From: Owenia fusiformis
Taxonomy: Eukaryota > Annelida > Polychaeta > Sabellida > Oweniidae
DNA length: 64,000 nucleotides
Assembly (NCBI GenBank): GCA_903813345.2
Contig: CAIIXF020000011.1
Span: 24,608,166 to 24,672,165, forward strand
Reading direction: 5' to 3'
The notes beneath the pieces were generated by a model, which was not told the DNA's origin, ran no database searches, and worked only from the letters and a program-made list of their open reading frames with translations. Made by a program: the position numbers and the translations under genes. Below are positions 1 through 13,264 of the stretch, one piece after another. Within the stretch, counting starts at the first letter, position 1, and each line of letters starts with the position of its first letter.

Positions 1-237
1 CAAAAACAAATGCGTTTGTTTGGCCAATATGTTATCTTCAATAAGGGGCAATAGAATGAAAGTAAAGTCGAACGGATTATCTCTTAAGCTGTCATTAATC
101 CACCCATCATCACCAATTTTCCGCAATTATGAGTCAATTTTTACCAAAAATGCAACATTTTATTCCAATTTTTACGACTAAATTGAAATGTACTATAAGT
201 CATGATTTACCTCTGAAAGGAAAGGTGAGTCCCCTTG

Positions 238-662
238 GGATCCACGCGGTCCTAACTTCGACCGTTAATTTGAATTTTTGACCTACCGGATGTTTGAAAA
301 TCAAGGATTACGAGTCTCATACTGCACCGTTTTTCTTCAAACTTGTTCCATTCAAAGCATAACAAAAATCCCTTTCTGATGGTACATTATTCTCTTAAAC
401 AGAGTCCCTACTTCCAGCGGCATTTTGGTCCCCAGCTGTAAGAAGGCCTTCTAACAGCTGGGGACCAAAACGCTGCTAGAACGAGAAACTCTTTACAATA
501 AAGTAATGCACCGACAGAAAGGCGAATTTGTTTTGCTTTTAATGGTATAACTTTGAAGAAAAACGGTGCAGTATGAGACTGGCAATCCTTGATTTACAAG
601 CATCTGGTAGGTCAAAAAATTTAATTAACGGTCGTAGTTAGGACCGCGTGAGATCGGGATAA
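238..662. mobile_element. Foldback (long inverted repeat) element
   Basis: Two arms of about 210 bp are imperfect reverse complements of each other. The left arm contains CACGCGGTCCTAACTTCGAC near 245 and CTCATACTGCACCGTTTTTC near 317; both recur inverted near 645 and 570. The arms meet at a perfect hairpin centre near 430-475 (GGTCCCCAGCTGT against ACAGCTGGGGACC). There is no coding capacity, so it is a MITE or foldback type element. No clear target-site duplication was seen. Confidence 0.75.
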
Positions 663-2537
663 TCCGGAAACAATGGAAAATTGACGTCAAATATCTTGCG
701 TAAAAGCAACATTTTTTTATATGGTTAATGTACAAAAAGATTGGGGGGTGTTACATAATTGATCTCCAAAAAGAAAAAAATAACAAAATAAGAAAGGGAT
801 TATCTCAAAATCCATTTGTTATGATCCATTATATCTCATAAACCATGCTATTTGTTTCTGTGGTCAAATAATTATTAGAACATAAGTAAGACCTATCTAA
901 AAAAGCTTGCAATAACGTATCTGACCCCTTACATATATTCATAATCATTAAGTAGGCTGCCAAATGATCAAGTTTCAAAAATATTACTTCTGTTTTCATC
1001 AAATATTCTTTTATCCCTTACACTGAGTTATTTCATGTTTGACTCGGCATAACTTTTGGACACCCTGTAGACGCGATAGAATGTACACCTTTGACCAAAT
1101 CAAACACTAATTGTTATTTTAATATCTCCTCACGTATTTTCGAAGCATAATTGTTTTTGCCTAAATAAGATTGATTCTAAGCTTTCGGATGGTATCGTTG
1201 ATTAAACTATTCCATTGTCAGGTCTCCCTGAAGATATGTGGATTTGCGGTTCTCCATTCGCTTCTTGCCCGTTCTGATCTACTCCATTCCCTTTAACCGT
1301 TCGTGCAAGTAGGTAGTATGTACGATGAATACGCTACCCGCTTTGGGCTAATCTGCCCTATGGTTTTTGTATCCTAGATGTATGGTTAGAATCAATTGTT
1401 TGTCATATTCTATCATTCAATACACTAAATATGCAAAATCATTCATTTCGATAGCATTGTCAATATTCCAGAAGGGCAACAAAACAGCAAATAAGTATAT
1501 CAACTTTCAGAAAATCAAGGATGCACTGAAAATAATTAGTAGCAAAGAGAAACACAAACATAGATGTGTGCGATGTCCGTTTCATAATTGAATCCCTTGG
1601 TGTAGCATTAATTCTTCGTGATAGACTTAATAATATTATTTAGCCAAATTACGGAGCATTACATTTAAAGGTATTGTCAACAGCGCTTAATATCTGCGTC
1701 AGAGGAAATAGTAGTTCATACAAGAAAATTCCAGAGATAAAGCTGAATAAACCTGATGCGCTTGTGCGGTCGATAAAATAATACTTAGTTTCGATTATTA
1801 CGCTGACAAGATTAGCGCCCTCTTTACATTCTAAAATGACAAATTAGAAAATACCTCTTTTGAGGAAATATCAAACTGAAATACTGTCATGAAATGCACC
1901 GTTTCTCTTCATAAAACTACTTACAAAGACACTGGACATCGCTTCTTGATATTCGAATCACCATTCATGAAACTATAAAACAAAAGATCTTGACAATTTG
2001 AGAAAATCAGCGTCGATCATACCGTTCATTAGAAACTTTTAAAAGTCTGAAATCATTCTAACTTGTTCTTTACAAATTATAGGAGTAGCTTTTGGGAACA
2101 GCTTGCATAAACAATGGCTTTTTCCATCACTTAAGATCAATTATTCATAGCATAGCCATAAAGAGAGTTTAAGGTAACAAAGTAGTTGCAAAATACATTT
2201 TCGCAACATTTATCTGTCTCATATCTAAAAACACATCGTTCGTTGCAAAAGTGGAGAGATATAATGGATATCAGTATGACAAATTGATACGGTTCATTAT
2301 CTTTAAGAGTACAGAAGCAATGAGGGTAAAAAAATTCAATATGAATGGAGTCCTAATGGACTCAATTCTGATCAATTCCATCAATTGTGCTGATGATTTC
2401 ATTATTAAGTAAGTACTGTAAGCTGCCACTAAGGCGTGACCAATCCAAACTACTTGAGGCTACTAAGGTGTGGCCAATATATGAGATCCATCACGTTCAA
2501 CTAGTGCAATGCATTCCTTCAGCCATTACCCTGAGAC
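663..2537. other. Intergenic, no gene recognised
   Basis: AT-rich DNA with only short open frames that lack codon structure or recognisable motifs. The one item seen is a lone mariner-type end (ACTTTTGGACACCCTG followed by TA) at about 1052-1068, with no partner end nearby. Confidence 0.5.
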
Positions 2538-2877
2538 CCGGTGTGAAAGAAATTATGGTCCCTGGGGATTATGGTCCCCTTTCTTAACAGCCCTTACTTG
2601 CCCTGATTGTGTGTAAGATATAGACGTAAGGGGTATTTAGGTCACCATATAAATCAATGGAGAGTAGGACCATAATTTGATAGGACCTCCTACCCTTTTA
2701 CACCGGTGTGAAAGAAATTATGGTCCCCTGGGGATTATGGTCCCCTTTCTAAAGGGCCCTTACTGGCCCTGATTGTGTATAAGATAACAGATGTAAGGGA
2801 AAGAGTTGTATTTAGGTCACCATATAAATCAATGGAGAGTAGGACCATAATTTGATAGGACCTCCTACCCTTTTACG
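2538..2877. mobile_element. Tandemly duplicated short inverted-repeat element
   Basis: Two direct copies of about 165-170 bp abut (starting at 2538 and 2703). Each begins CCGGTGTGAAAG and ends with the approximate inverse (CCTTTTACACCGG for unit 1, degenerate for unit 2), so the two copies share the middle terminal repeat. Ends of the same family occur singly near 5757-5815 and 57478-57531. No coding sequence. Confidence 0.65.
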
Positions 2878-3380
2878 CCTGGCTAGTAGCAATACTTATT
2901 GAGGTGGCTCTCTCCTGAGCAAATTTAAAATCAAACAGTATACAGGTATAAAACCTGACTAATTCAAACGACTCTAAGACTGGCCAAAAGTGTTCGTATT
3001 GCAGGTGTTCACATTTTAAGGCTTTTAAAGGGTGACGCATACCGTTTAGCAAATCGAACGCTCGTTTCTGGTGTTGCTCACCGTTTAGTATAAAAGGCCC
3101 GATCCCGGAATGATACTCAAGGGTTCACAGGTTCGAGGTCGTTGTATCAACACCTCTAACTGTTATATAGCATATTATATTATAGATCGTCACACATTTA
3201 TAAAAGGTGATTTTTATTTTGACAAATCAATTCCACATTTATGGGTGAAGTTTCAGGATCTTCTATTTGTGTATAATAAGGAAAAATTGGCATCTAAATT
3301 TCCCCATAACGTAATAGCACACATCTTGGCATATGAAATATCCTACAAATGAAACAAAGCAAGACAAACCGGTTTCTAAA

Positions 3381-4215
3381 ACACCCTATGCAGACAGAGC
3401 CTGTGGGAAATATTGGGTGCGGAGCAAATGAGCGGAGGGTGCGGAGCTAACGGTCATTTTTGAATTTAAATTTGGGATATTTCTGAAACTAAACCGTTTT
3501 GGGACTTCAAATATACCAAGATATGTGTATTTGACACCAAATATCAATACAATTGTGAAAATAGTAGCGCAATGTGCCTTAAACCTTTCCCAGACCTATA
3601 TATTTTGAAACTATCCTTTTAATACTGAGTCCGCAGCATTCATAAAAAAATGGTGTTCAAGGTACACTATCTATACAAATTATTTTTGCATCTTGGAAGC
3701 CAGGCAGTATCTGTGTGATTTTATAAAAATTCGGAAATGTTTTTCAGATATGAGCCCCCTCTAAATATTGGGTGCGGAGGAGCTCCATAAACGTACCTCC
3801 GCACCCAATATTTAGAGGGGGCTCATATCTGAAGAACATTTCCGAATTTTTATAAAATCACACAGATACTGCCTGGCTTCCAAGATGCAAAAATAATTTA
3901 CATGGGTAGTGTATCTTGAACACCATTTTTTATGAATGCTGGGGACGCAGTATTAAAAGGATAGTCTCAAAATATATAGGTCTGGGAAATGTTAAAGGCA
4001 TACTGCGTCGCTATAAAATGAATTGCAAGTACTATTTTCACAATTTTATTGATATTTGGTGTCAAATACACATATCTTGGTATATTTGAAGTCCCAAAAC
4101 GGCTTAGTTTCAGAAATATCCCAATTTTAAATTCAAAAATGACCGTTAGCTCCGCACCCTCCGCTCATTTGCGCCGCACCCAATATTTCCCACAGGCTCT
4201 GTCTACATAGGGTGT
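3381..4215. mobile_element. Large foldback element with ~395-bp arms
   Basis: The left arm starts ACACCCTATGCAGACAGAGC and the right arm ends with its near-perfect inverse (GCTCTGTCTACATAGGGTGT). Almost the whole element is self-complementary, and the central turn is at about 3775-3820, where CTCTAAATATTGGGTGCGG is followed by its inverse. The arms contain no transposase reading frame. The high arm-to-arm similarity suggests a relatively young foldback or hairpin MITE. Confidence 0.8.
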
Positions 4216-6083
4216 AATACAAGGATTTATATTGGCTGTTGTACATGTATTCTTTGAACTCAATCACTCTTTGGATAACGTTTTCAAAATCATTATAAAC
4301 GGATTACTTTACATCTACATCTCAAAGACAATTTCAATAAACTGGATTTTACAGAACTCCCCTTATTTCTTAAAAATGGACTGATCCAGTTGATTCGCCT
4401 GGAGCCGCCATATTGTTTTTATACGGGATGCTAATCGGAACCCTTTAATATAGAGGCTGATGGGAGGTTTTGGGACCGAGAAAGAATGTACACATTGAGA
4501 GGTGTTCGAATATATACATATTTCACTGTATTGGAAAGTAATGAAATGCATTTGTGGATCACAATGAGTGGAATCTTGCTCAATCGATGTATTTTTAACT
4601 TTTGATTGTAATTTTGTTTTAACAATTGTAAAATCATATTTGTATATACAGGCCCGTAGCCAGGATTTTTCAAGTGGGGTTCTACTTTTTGAAAATTTTG
4701 TGTGAATTTTGGGGCGCACGCGCGGCGCACACTTCCATTTTCACTTCAAATATTCCATGCTTTGATTTTGCCTCTTAAGGTGTATGAAGTTACATAAAAA
4801 AAAGCTTAGTTTGTTATAAATTTTACTTAACCTTCTACTAAAAAATATACCAGCACTAATATAAGTGTATACACAAAAATGTAAACAACTTTCTCCAGTT
4901 TAGAGATTCATATTTGACATATGTATGTCAAAGTAACTGAAAAAGATTCATGCACCACTTTTCATCATCTGACAGATTAGCTAGCTTAGTGTCCTTTTCC
5001 TCATTTGACAGATTTCTAGAAAGAAGCTGTACAATGTCATTTATCACTACGTTTCTTTCTGCACAAGGGATTGGATTGGGTGTTTGTAATATATTATATT
5101 TAATATTATGAGTTTTAAGTACATTCCCGTTTGTTTCACAAACTCTGTGAATATAGTAAGTTCGACACACTCACGTATTTAAGTGAATGCCAATACAAAC
5201 TCAAAAATCAGCAGTACATACTGACATATCAACGAACCCAGTCATGTCTCAAAATCAATCACTATCGCCTCAAAGCTTGTCGAAAGTAAGAATCAAACGT
5301 TACCATAGTTACACGATGGTAACGTGTTATCACAACAACCTCTGTTATATCGCCGTTGCCCTCTTACAAGGGATACTAATTTAATGGTATGACATTAATT
5401 TAATTGTATAATAGTAAAAGGGAAACCAAGAACGCTCGTCTTCATCCTGGGAAACGTACAGAAAAATTGAAGATTACCCACAAAATCAACATATTATTTT
5501 ACCAGAATGAAATTATGAAACATTTATACCTTTGAAAGTAAATGCAAAGTCAACTAATTAACGCAATCTGCAAAGATAAAAACAAAGAGGCTACTTTCTC
5601 CAAGGATGAAATTTGAGTCTAAATTGTCAATAGACCGACCGTCACAATGGATTGTTCACCTATTATCCAATAATCCCAACTTCAGTATGTAGTATATGAT
5701 TACTTTATACAAGGCAAATAATGATTACTGTGACGAATCCGTAAGAGGTCTCTTGCAGCCGGTGTAAAAGAAAGTAAAGACCCCTGGGGGAATATTGTCC
5801 CTTTCTAAGTAGCTTCTAGTGACGTAGTTGTAATAAGTTCGCGTTATGAACTTATAAAAGGGACATTCCTTACAAATGACACATCTTCTAATTCTGATTG
5901 AGTATTCTGATTGGGTGAGACATTATCACAAAATACAATTAAGTTAATGAAAATGTATCCGACTACTTCTGCTTTTGCAAAACTTGATTGGGAAGAATAT
6001 GAACTTGATGCAAGACTATCCCAAGACTATATTGTTCATGACGAATCTAAAATCAGAAGCAATACATCACCCCATGGAAACAG
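4216..6083. other. Intergenic; scattered element ends
   Basis: No gene recognised. A hAT-like end (CAGGCCCGTAGCCAGG) lies near 4651-4666 and a CCGGTGTAAAAGAAA element end near 5759. The minus-strand frame at 4928-5170 is treated as a finding only. Confidence 0.4.
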
Positions 6084-6240
6084 ATCGCCTAAAATTACAT
6101 ACGTATGATGCAAGACTCGACATTCAACAGGAAACTAGAAACATTTTGTCACCAATGTAGCAAATTATTTTTTACTTTTACTGCTTAATAAGTATGCGAA
6201 TAGCATGAAGTTCTGATATTTAAGAAATATAGACCGAAAA

Positions 6241-6376
6241 GCAGGGGTAATATCGTCGAATACAACCCGCAGGGCTAGGCACAAACGTGTTCTGTACCCT
6301 GAACGACCGAAGGGAGTGAGGGGTTCGAAAGTTTTGTGCTTAGCCCTAAGGAGTGTATTCGACGATATTGCCCCTG
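6241..6376. repeat. Hairpin repeat nested in the 6.1-7.4 kb element
   Basis: The first 20 or so bases (GCAGGGGTAATATCGTCGAA) recur inverted at the right end (near 6354-6376), with a second paired block around the AGGGCTAGGCACAAA / TTTTGTGCTTAGCCCT segments. This is a near-complete palindrome of about 136 bp. Confidence 0.65.
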
Positions 6377-6583
6377 CTCTGAGGTCTACATTACGATTCG
6401 AACATGAAAACTCACCAAAATGTTTCGAAAATCCATTATGGTCCGCCATTACTACGGCCCGCCGTTATGACGTCACACAATACAAGTATTACCAGGGGTA
6501 TTCTTCGCGAATATACCCCGGGTGAAATGTTGACTTTGTTTACAGTTTATAGAAGGCGTGCATACAGTCATGTTCGAATTACT

Positions 6584-6991
6584 CAGATGCGAGTAGGTAG
6601 TTACCAGTTTAGCCACCAGGTGGCTGATTCGGGGGAAATAACATGGCAGGGTATTACAGAATTGAATATGCATCAATTTTAGTGGTTCACTTTTCATATT
6701 GCCCTTATGTATGTGATAGTAAAATATGTCTAGTAAAAGAAAATATTATCTGCCAACACAAGAAAAGATATTCCACTTTTTGTAGTTTTACAAAATGGGG
6801 TCTATGGCCCGGAATCTCCCTGACCTAGAAGTTACATTTTCAAAGAAAATTAAATTTTTAAAGTTGATAAACTCTTTTCAAAACCACATTTTTAGATGTA
6901 ATGTTATATGTGTAGATTCCAAATATGACACCAGTTTGACTGAATTGTGAATTTTTAATGACGTAAATCAAGATTAGTTCTACTCGCATCT
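6584..6991 (+). mobile_element. MITE family with CAGATGCGAGTA ends, copy 1
   Basis: About 408 bp bounded by CAGATGCGAGTA and its inverse TACTCGCATCT. Two further copies in this window (10555-10977, and 50887-51288 in reverse) match along their length, including the ACCAGGTGGCTGATTCGGG segment near one end. No reading frame is conserved between copies, so it is non-autonomous. Confidence 0.75.
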
Positions 6992-7359
6992 AGGATATTC
7001 AAGGTAACTCATTAGAAAGTGATGACGGTGATTGAAATTGCGATGTACAGATAAAACCACAACGAAATATTTGTAGATTTCTTTGAAAAACTAAGAAATG
7101 TCGTTCATACATATATTGACTTTTTCAAAACAGATAGTACGGCCTGCAGGTCCAATTCCCCCTGGTAGCATTGGTCTCGTATATGTCATAAAATTAATAT
7201 TTGAAACACAACTACATGTATTATTCGAACTTATGATCGGACATAAGTATGATGTGTACTTCAAGGTAATTAAGTAACATCATACTTATGTCCGATCATA
7301 TACAAATGTTTCCCCTTGAATGTCGAGTCTCGCATCATACGAATGTAATTTTAGGCGAT

Positions 7360-10300
7360 ATATGTGTATATGTGATATAAAAATACGTTGACGCGGTATT
7401 AATAACTAACAGTGGGTTGCGATGCATTGCTGTCACCTGCATTGCTCTCAATTACATAATAAAGAGGGTCAATCGCCTGGGTTTAATAGAAAATTACAAT
7501 AAGAGGAATCTCGAAATCGTCAAAATTAAACACAACAATGAGAATGTAATATGAAATTTAGATATTACATCTCGGAATTATATTTTTTCACAGTGCTGTT
7601 AATTCGTATATGATCCGTAATTACTTGCATGATATGTATATAGCTCAGGGGCGTAGCCAGCTTTCAGTCGGGGGGGGGGGGGTGCTATCGCCAATATTTT
7701 TTGGGAGTTTTCAGTCAGGGGGGTGTTTTGATTTGTTTTGGATTTTAAAAAAAATTGATACAACTTCCTTCAATATTGAGCTAGAAGCTTCAAATAAAAA
7801 GCATTTTCAAGTTCTTTTCTTCTTCTATCTACTACTTCTCTTTCCACGCCTGGAGTACACACCGATACGCATATGGAATATTTTTCAATTGGTTCATTCG
7901 ATTTCGGTGAGATCTCGTGATTTAATAAATGGAGATTGTTCAAATAATTTTTCAGTTTAGTCAAGAGAAATGAACTAAATTTACAACATTTTTCATTTCC
8001 TGGATGAATATTCCGATAAAAGATGGTACTGAAATAGGTGTAATCGTGCTTTTATCAAATGATGATCAAACTTGATGCCTCGTTATCAGCTTGCTAAGTG
8101 TAATTTCTAATTTGGTTGGAAATATACAGATCGACAATATTAGCGCCAGTTTTCGAGATTGACTGATTGAAATTGACAAGAAAATACAATAATTGTCCAT
8201 GGCAGTATATTGTGATTGTTTGAATTTCGAATTCCCCTTAAAGAAATCCTCTGTTAAAATACAATAATGCTCCTTTTGCGTGTTTGTTATATATTGACAA
8301 TTTATTAGATTAATAAAAAATTATTAACCGTTGTATTGGTGTTATCATTCAGAATAATTCATCATATCTTTGCATGCGACGCTTTTATTTCCCAATTAAT
8401 AGTAGAATTGGGTATTCAGCCTTGCCCAGGTCAGTATTATCTTTTATTTATCTTTATTTTCAATTAAAATTGTGAAAATAAAATCAGAAAATAAAAAGAC
8501 ACCGACTTGGCGAGATATTCAGGTACAGAATTATACATGTATATATATTCATGACAAAAATTAGATGAAAACTTGGGCTTTGCAATTACAGTATGACAAA
8601 GAAACAAAAATGCCTGATTGGAATGTTTTATGTTGTCTATTATATACTGATCTGATCTGATTTGATTTGATTTGATTTGATTTGATTTGATCCAGTCGTT
8701 GCTCCTAGACCATGGAAACGTGAACAATTACAACCTATTGTATGTTGAGGAAGTAGATAGGAAGGAGGAGGTCAACAGCATTGAAGCAGGACTAGATTTG
8801 ATCTAATTAGATCACTATTGTTTTTTTCAATATTATTTTATCAATTTTGCTTTATTGTTCATCGTATAATTGCTCAGATGAATTGAAATGTCGAGGAAAT
8901 TATATAAAAGCACTAAAAAGCAATTCACAGAAGTCTACTCCTGTTTTGGTATAACAAATTATATTTGGATGAGCTAAAACAATATAATAGGCAAAAAGGA
9001 GTTATATCTTAATAAATAGTACCATGAATACTGGGCTCTCACGGAGAAAATGCTGAAACCTGATTTTTTGAAATTAAAATGACTGCCATTTTGAACGAGG
9101 CGAGGCGACCTTTTGAGATGCCACTTATGGGAGATTTGAACACTTTATATCAACACATTTGGAAAGTGAATCTATTTGAATTTATCGCTAACACATTAGA
9201 TTGAATGAGAACTTCATGAATCAGTCTGTATTATTTAGTACAAACCAAAAATTTCAAAAAGTTGCCTTAATTGAGCTTTAATATCCTGTTTAAGATCCTC
9301 TACTTCTAAACTATTTAAAATGGATTCTAGCATTCTATCCCACATGAATGTACTTGTTGAAATTCGATGAACTTGAGTTCTTCCGTTAGTATGATGATTT
9401 CAGCAAAGAGTGCATTGACTTAACCTGGTGATATGCATGGTGGTATCCCGTTGCTCGGTCAAGTCAAGTAACTTAGTCAACATTCGATATTCATATGTTC
9501 ATCAATATTTACTAAGAATGGTGTCACGCTTAGTAAACCTCTGTTTAATTATTTTCAATACACCTATCAGCAACCGTGTAAATGATAATTTTGATGTTCT
9601 GTTACATATTGGTGAAGCAATCTTGGGGATATGGCCTTCTGAATTTCCACTCTGTCCCTGTATACCCCTATACTACTTCAAAAGATGTATGTTATTTGTC
9701 ATTTTTAATTATGAATCAACCATAAATGTATTTTTTCTTGTTTACATAGAGAATGAACTTTCTGTTTTCAAATATTGAAAGATGGTACTGCATTTATTCT
9801 TTCATGATATGGAGCAAACAAATGTGTGTCAATTTACACTGTTATATCCCACATACTTATATTTCAAGGGTAGTTTTGAAGAATAATCAAGAAAATCCAT
9901 GTTTTCAAATGAATACATCCTTGTTAAAGAACGTAAATAAGGATATGCGGTTTGAAAAACTAACAACATGTTTTAAGTTCTTACAATTCTTGGTTAAAAC
10001 AAATAATTCGAAAAGTTGTGGTTTCGAATGTAATATCCAACTCAATGAAATTTGTTGATATTTTTGAATTTTTTCTTTCGGAATGCACACTGCGGGATAA
10101 CAGAACCTTGCCTTGTTCGAGATGCACGAAAATTGTATTGTTAATACTTGACGTCTTTCGCATATTTGGATGTGATTGACGTTTTCGTTAATCTCCAACC
10201 AGTGTAACTTCCAATTTAATTTTTGAAAGCCAACTATGATAGTCACGAATTGATATTTAAGTCACACGTTGATGCATACATCATGTGTGTGCATTAACTG

Positions 10301-10522
10301 TCGAATACATGCCGACTCACATTTATATAAATATCCACAGTTAACTCAAATCATCAATTCTCGAAACGGTTTATCATATAACCTAGTGAGTTTAATGTTT
10401 CATTTTAATTTATGATTATGGTATCGGATTTGAGTATGATATTATTCGAGGCTTAAACAAAGCAATGAAATTGCGTGGAACCTTTTGTGAAAATTCGAAC
10501 GATTTTTCAAGAATCCTCCTTC
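7360..10522. other. Intergenic, no gene recognised
   Basis: Apart from a poly-G tract after a hAT-like end (CAGGGGCGTAGCCAG, near 7645-7683) and a (TTTGA)n microsatellite at 8650-8691, I see only non-coding AT-rich DNA. Frames of 100-116 codons at 9428-10246 overlap on both strands and show no motif. Confidence 0.5.
8650..8691. repeat. (TTTGA)n microsatellite
   Basis: Eight to nine tandem copies of a TTTGA/TCTGA pentamer. Confidence 0.9.
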
Positions 10523-10554
10523 ACGCCCAGGCTCAATAAAACCGTGCAATAACG

Positions 10555-10977
10555 CAGATGCGATTAAGTAGTTTCCAGTTTTACCACCAGGTGGCTCGTT
10601 CGGGTCAGATAGCATGGCGGGTATAGTAGAAAGTTCTCTTTAACTTAAATTACATCTATTTTAGTGGTTCAATTTCATATAACCCTTATGTGTCTAATTG
10701 TTATGTATATTAAAATATGTCCAGTAAAAGAAAATGTTATCTGTCCAATACAAGAAAAGATATTTCACTTTTTGTGATTTTGTAACATGGGGTCTATGGG
10801 GAATCAACCCGAACTAGAAGTCACATTTTCAAAAAAAAAGAAATTTCAAAGTTGATAAACAATTTTCGAAACCATATCTTTAGATGTACTTTTACATGTA
10901 GATTTCAAATATGACATCACTTTTACTGAATTTTGAATATTAAATGACGTAAATCAAGATTATTTCTACTCGCATCT
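10555..10977 (+). mobile_element. CAGATGCGAGTA MITE family, copy 2
   Basis: Same orientation and structure as the copy at 6584-6991: it starts CAGATGCGATTA and ends CTACTCGCATCT. It lies directly inside a 28-bp sequence (10523-10550) that recurs inverted at 19546-19573. Confidence 0.75.
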
Positions 10978-12250
10978 AGTCTATTGATGTCGCCCGAAGA
11001 TTTAAATACTGTATCAGCATGTAAGAAAGATACCAACGGTTTTTGCTATTCAGCAGGAACAATATCTATCAGAAAAAGTGAAAAAAGCTTGGATTTGCCT
11101 TTGTATTTAAAAAAAGTTCTTGCTTGAATATGGTGTTTTGAAACATTCGATACTGTCGCTTTTTTTGAATTTGACCTTATACGTGTTTTTATTAATCTTT
11201 TTCCATGAAGTCCTTGGCCAAGCATGAAAAAGTTTTATCCTATTTATTACTAAAAATCATTCAAGCACTATTTTTCTCATGAAAAATTGGTAAACAATTT
11301 TTTTCAGTGAGTTACAGTCCTGTCGCCACTTTCATTAAAAAATGACATCCCTACATTACACATCAATTTAGCAATGATCAATACATAACTGTCTTATCTG
11401 AAAATAATAACCCATCAGCGTTCCTTTTTTTTACAAAAATAGCAAACATTTGATAACACAAAAACGTTGACACCACTGCCCAAAAAGCATTTTGCATTTC
11501 AATTTTCCATACGTATGGATAAGAAGAAACATACGTTATTGGGTTGTAGCTTAATATTAGTAAGTGTGTAACAATCGTGAATGCACGCATATGATCCCTT
11601 ATACATTGTTGTTATCTATATTAATGATAATACAAAGTCATGACATTTTAAACGATAATAAAGAATATAAATGTTCTTAAAAGAAACATACGTTGTAGAA
11701 ACATTCGTTACAAAGGTATATGAAAATAGCAGTTTGAACCTTGCAAGTACCTTTTTGCTAAGCTGTAACAATAATTGTGAACGTCAGGAACTAAAAACGG
11801 GGCGCACTTCGAGTGATCCGTCCTAATCCAAAATAGGTAGGGTCCACTTCAATTTTACATTATGTTAACAAATGTCAATGAGTGCATTCAAATTTTGTCA
11901 GCATGTTTATTAATACTAAACTTCTAAGAATAGAAAACGACAATTATGTATGATGTCTGATGATTCAGCTATATTTTATCAGGTAGGAAACATACGCTAC
12001 CATATGTAACATATGTTTCAGAAATTCTCTGTGTGATAAATGGACTGTTTCCAACACTAAATAGGATCGCAAGTAATACAAAATTGTTGAGATAGAACAA
12101 AAAAAAGAAAACTGGAAGCATATCCAGCGTAATATATTCAGTTGATGATTATGTTGCTACCATTTATTTTTACGTAGGGCGTTCATAAAGATTCTGTAAG
12201 TAGATGGCAAAGAAAATCACTGCTACTGTGCTCTTCAAACTAGTTACCAC
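10978..12250. other. Intergenic, no gene recognised
   Basis: AT-rich DNA with several loosely related AAACATACGTTA-like segments (e.g. near 11686, 11990 and 12811) but no gene or complete element identified. Confidence 0.4.
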
Positions 12251-12594
12251 GGATCCGTTTCGGTAAAAAATGTAGGAACCCCCGGGGGTGGGAACCTCGA
12301 AGTAACAACTTTTATTTTTTCCTTATTTTTAAATTTAGATAGATTTTCCATGGAACGGGTAAAAATTACAGATCTTAACCTTTTTTGATGTTCAGTTTAC
12401 GTAACAAAAGTGAGGTATATCGATGACTCTCTGTTTTTTTAACTATTTGTTCGCAAACATTTAGATTTTCCTAAAGATATACTACTGACACATGTTTATG
12501 ATAAAAAAATGTCGGAGGATTCTGCCTACAACTCATGAAATAAGGAAAAAAGCGTAACGTCGAGGTTCCGACATTTTGTTGCCGAAATGGATCC
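12251..12594. mobile_element. Short inverted-repeat element (GGATCCGTTTCGG ends)
   Basis: The left end GGATCCGTTTCGG and a following TGTAGGAACC block are matched by the inverse at the right end (GGTTCCGACATT ... CCGAAATGGATCC). A diverged relative occupies about 53828-54170. No coding capacity. Confidence 0.65.
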
Positions 12595-13264
12595 TAGTTA
12601 TATGAGTAAAGTACCAGAGACAATAAAGTTGAAGTTTAATGCATGCTGCAAAAGAAAAATATGTTGCATTTGCAAACTACAGATGATATTCTCGGCGTTC
12701 AACATGATAATGCTGTGTTAGATTGACGAACCTGTCCTGTCCGGCAAGTTTGCAGGGATGTATGGTTTAGACAAGTATGATATGGAAAATATAGAACAGA
12801 TCTTTATGTAAATGAAACATACATAACAAAGATATTTTGTAAGCTACAGTTAAGTGATGAATGCAACTTTGAGAATCTTTCAGAATAAAAAGCGTTGTTT
12901 GACTTTATACCGATCCAAATAGACATTTGTACAGAAAGACGTTTTATAGATCTGACACAAAGACTCTTTTTACAAGAATGATAAGATCAAAAAAAATTCT
13001 CATGAAAATGAAACATACATCAGCAAAGACGTGTTGAAAGCGCGATGTTGTGAATGCAATTTTGAGTACATATAAAATTATACTTGAACAGAAAGCTTCG
13101 TTTGACTATCTCCTAAACAATGTAGACATATATGAGATGTTATATATATAACTAGACTTTGGAAATTGAACGAAGTTCAATTTCAGACTCCAGATCTAGA
13201 CTTTTTTAAGGCCAGTCATCTAAAATAAGCCGAGTCATCCAGAATAAGCTGAGTCATCCAGAAT

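Larger units (their letters stand above)
6084..7359. mobile_element. Composite terminal-inverted-repeat element, with nested insertions
   Basis: The left end (6084-6128, starting ATCGCCTAAAATTACATACG) is the inverse of the right end (7316-7359), a terminal repeat of about 44 bp. A related segment at 44889-45360 matches 6070-6205 and then 7000-7310 directly. This indicates that most of 6205-6995 (a hairpin at 6241-6376 and a CAGATGCGAGTA-type MITE at 6584-6991) was inserted later. Inside the right part, TTATGATCGGACATAAGTAT and its inverse form a second, shorter hairpin (7230-7300). No transposase frame is recognisable. Confidence 0.6.

Noticed and set aside
9428-10246. Three overlapping frames of 101-116 codons on both strands
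   Set aside because: Low-complexity AT-driven composition with no recognisable motif; mutual overlap argues against coding.
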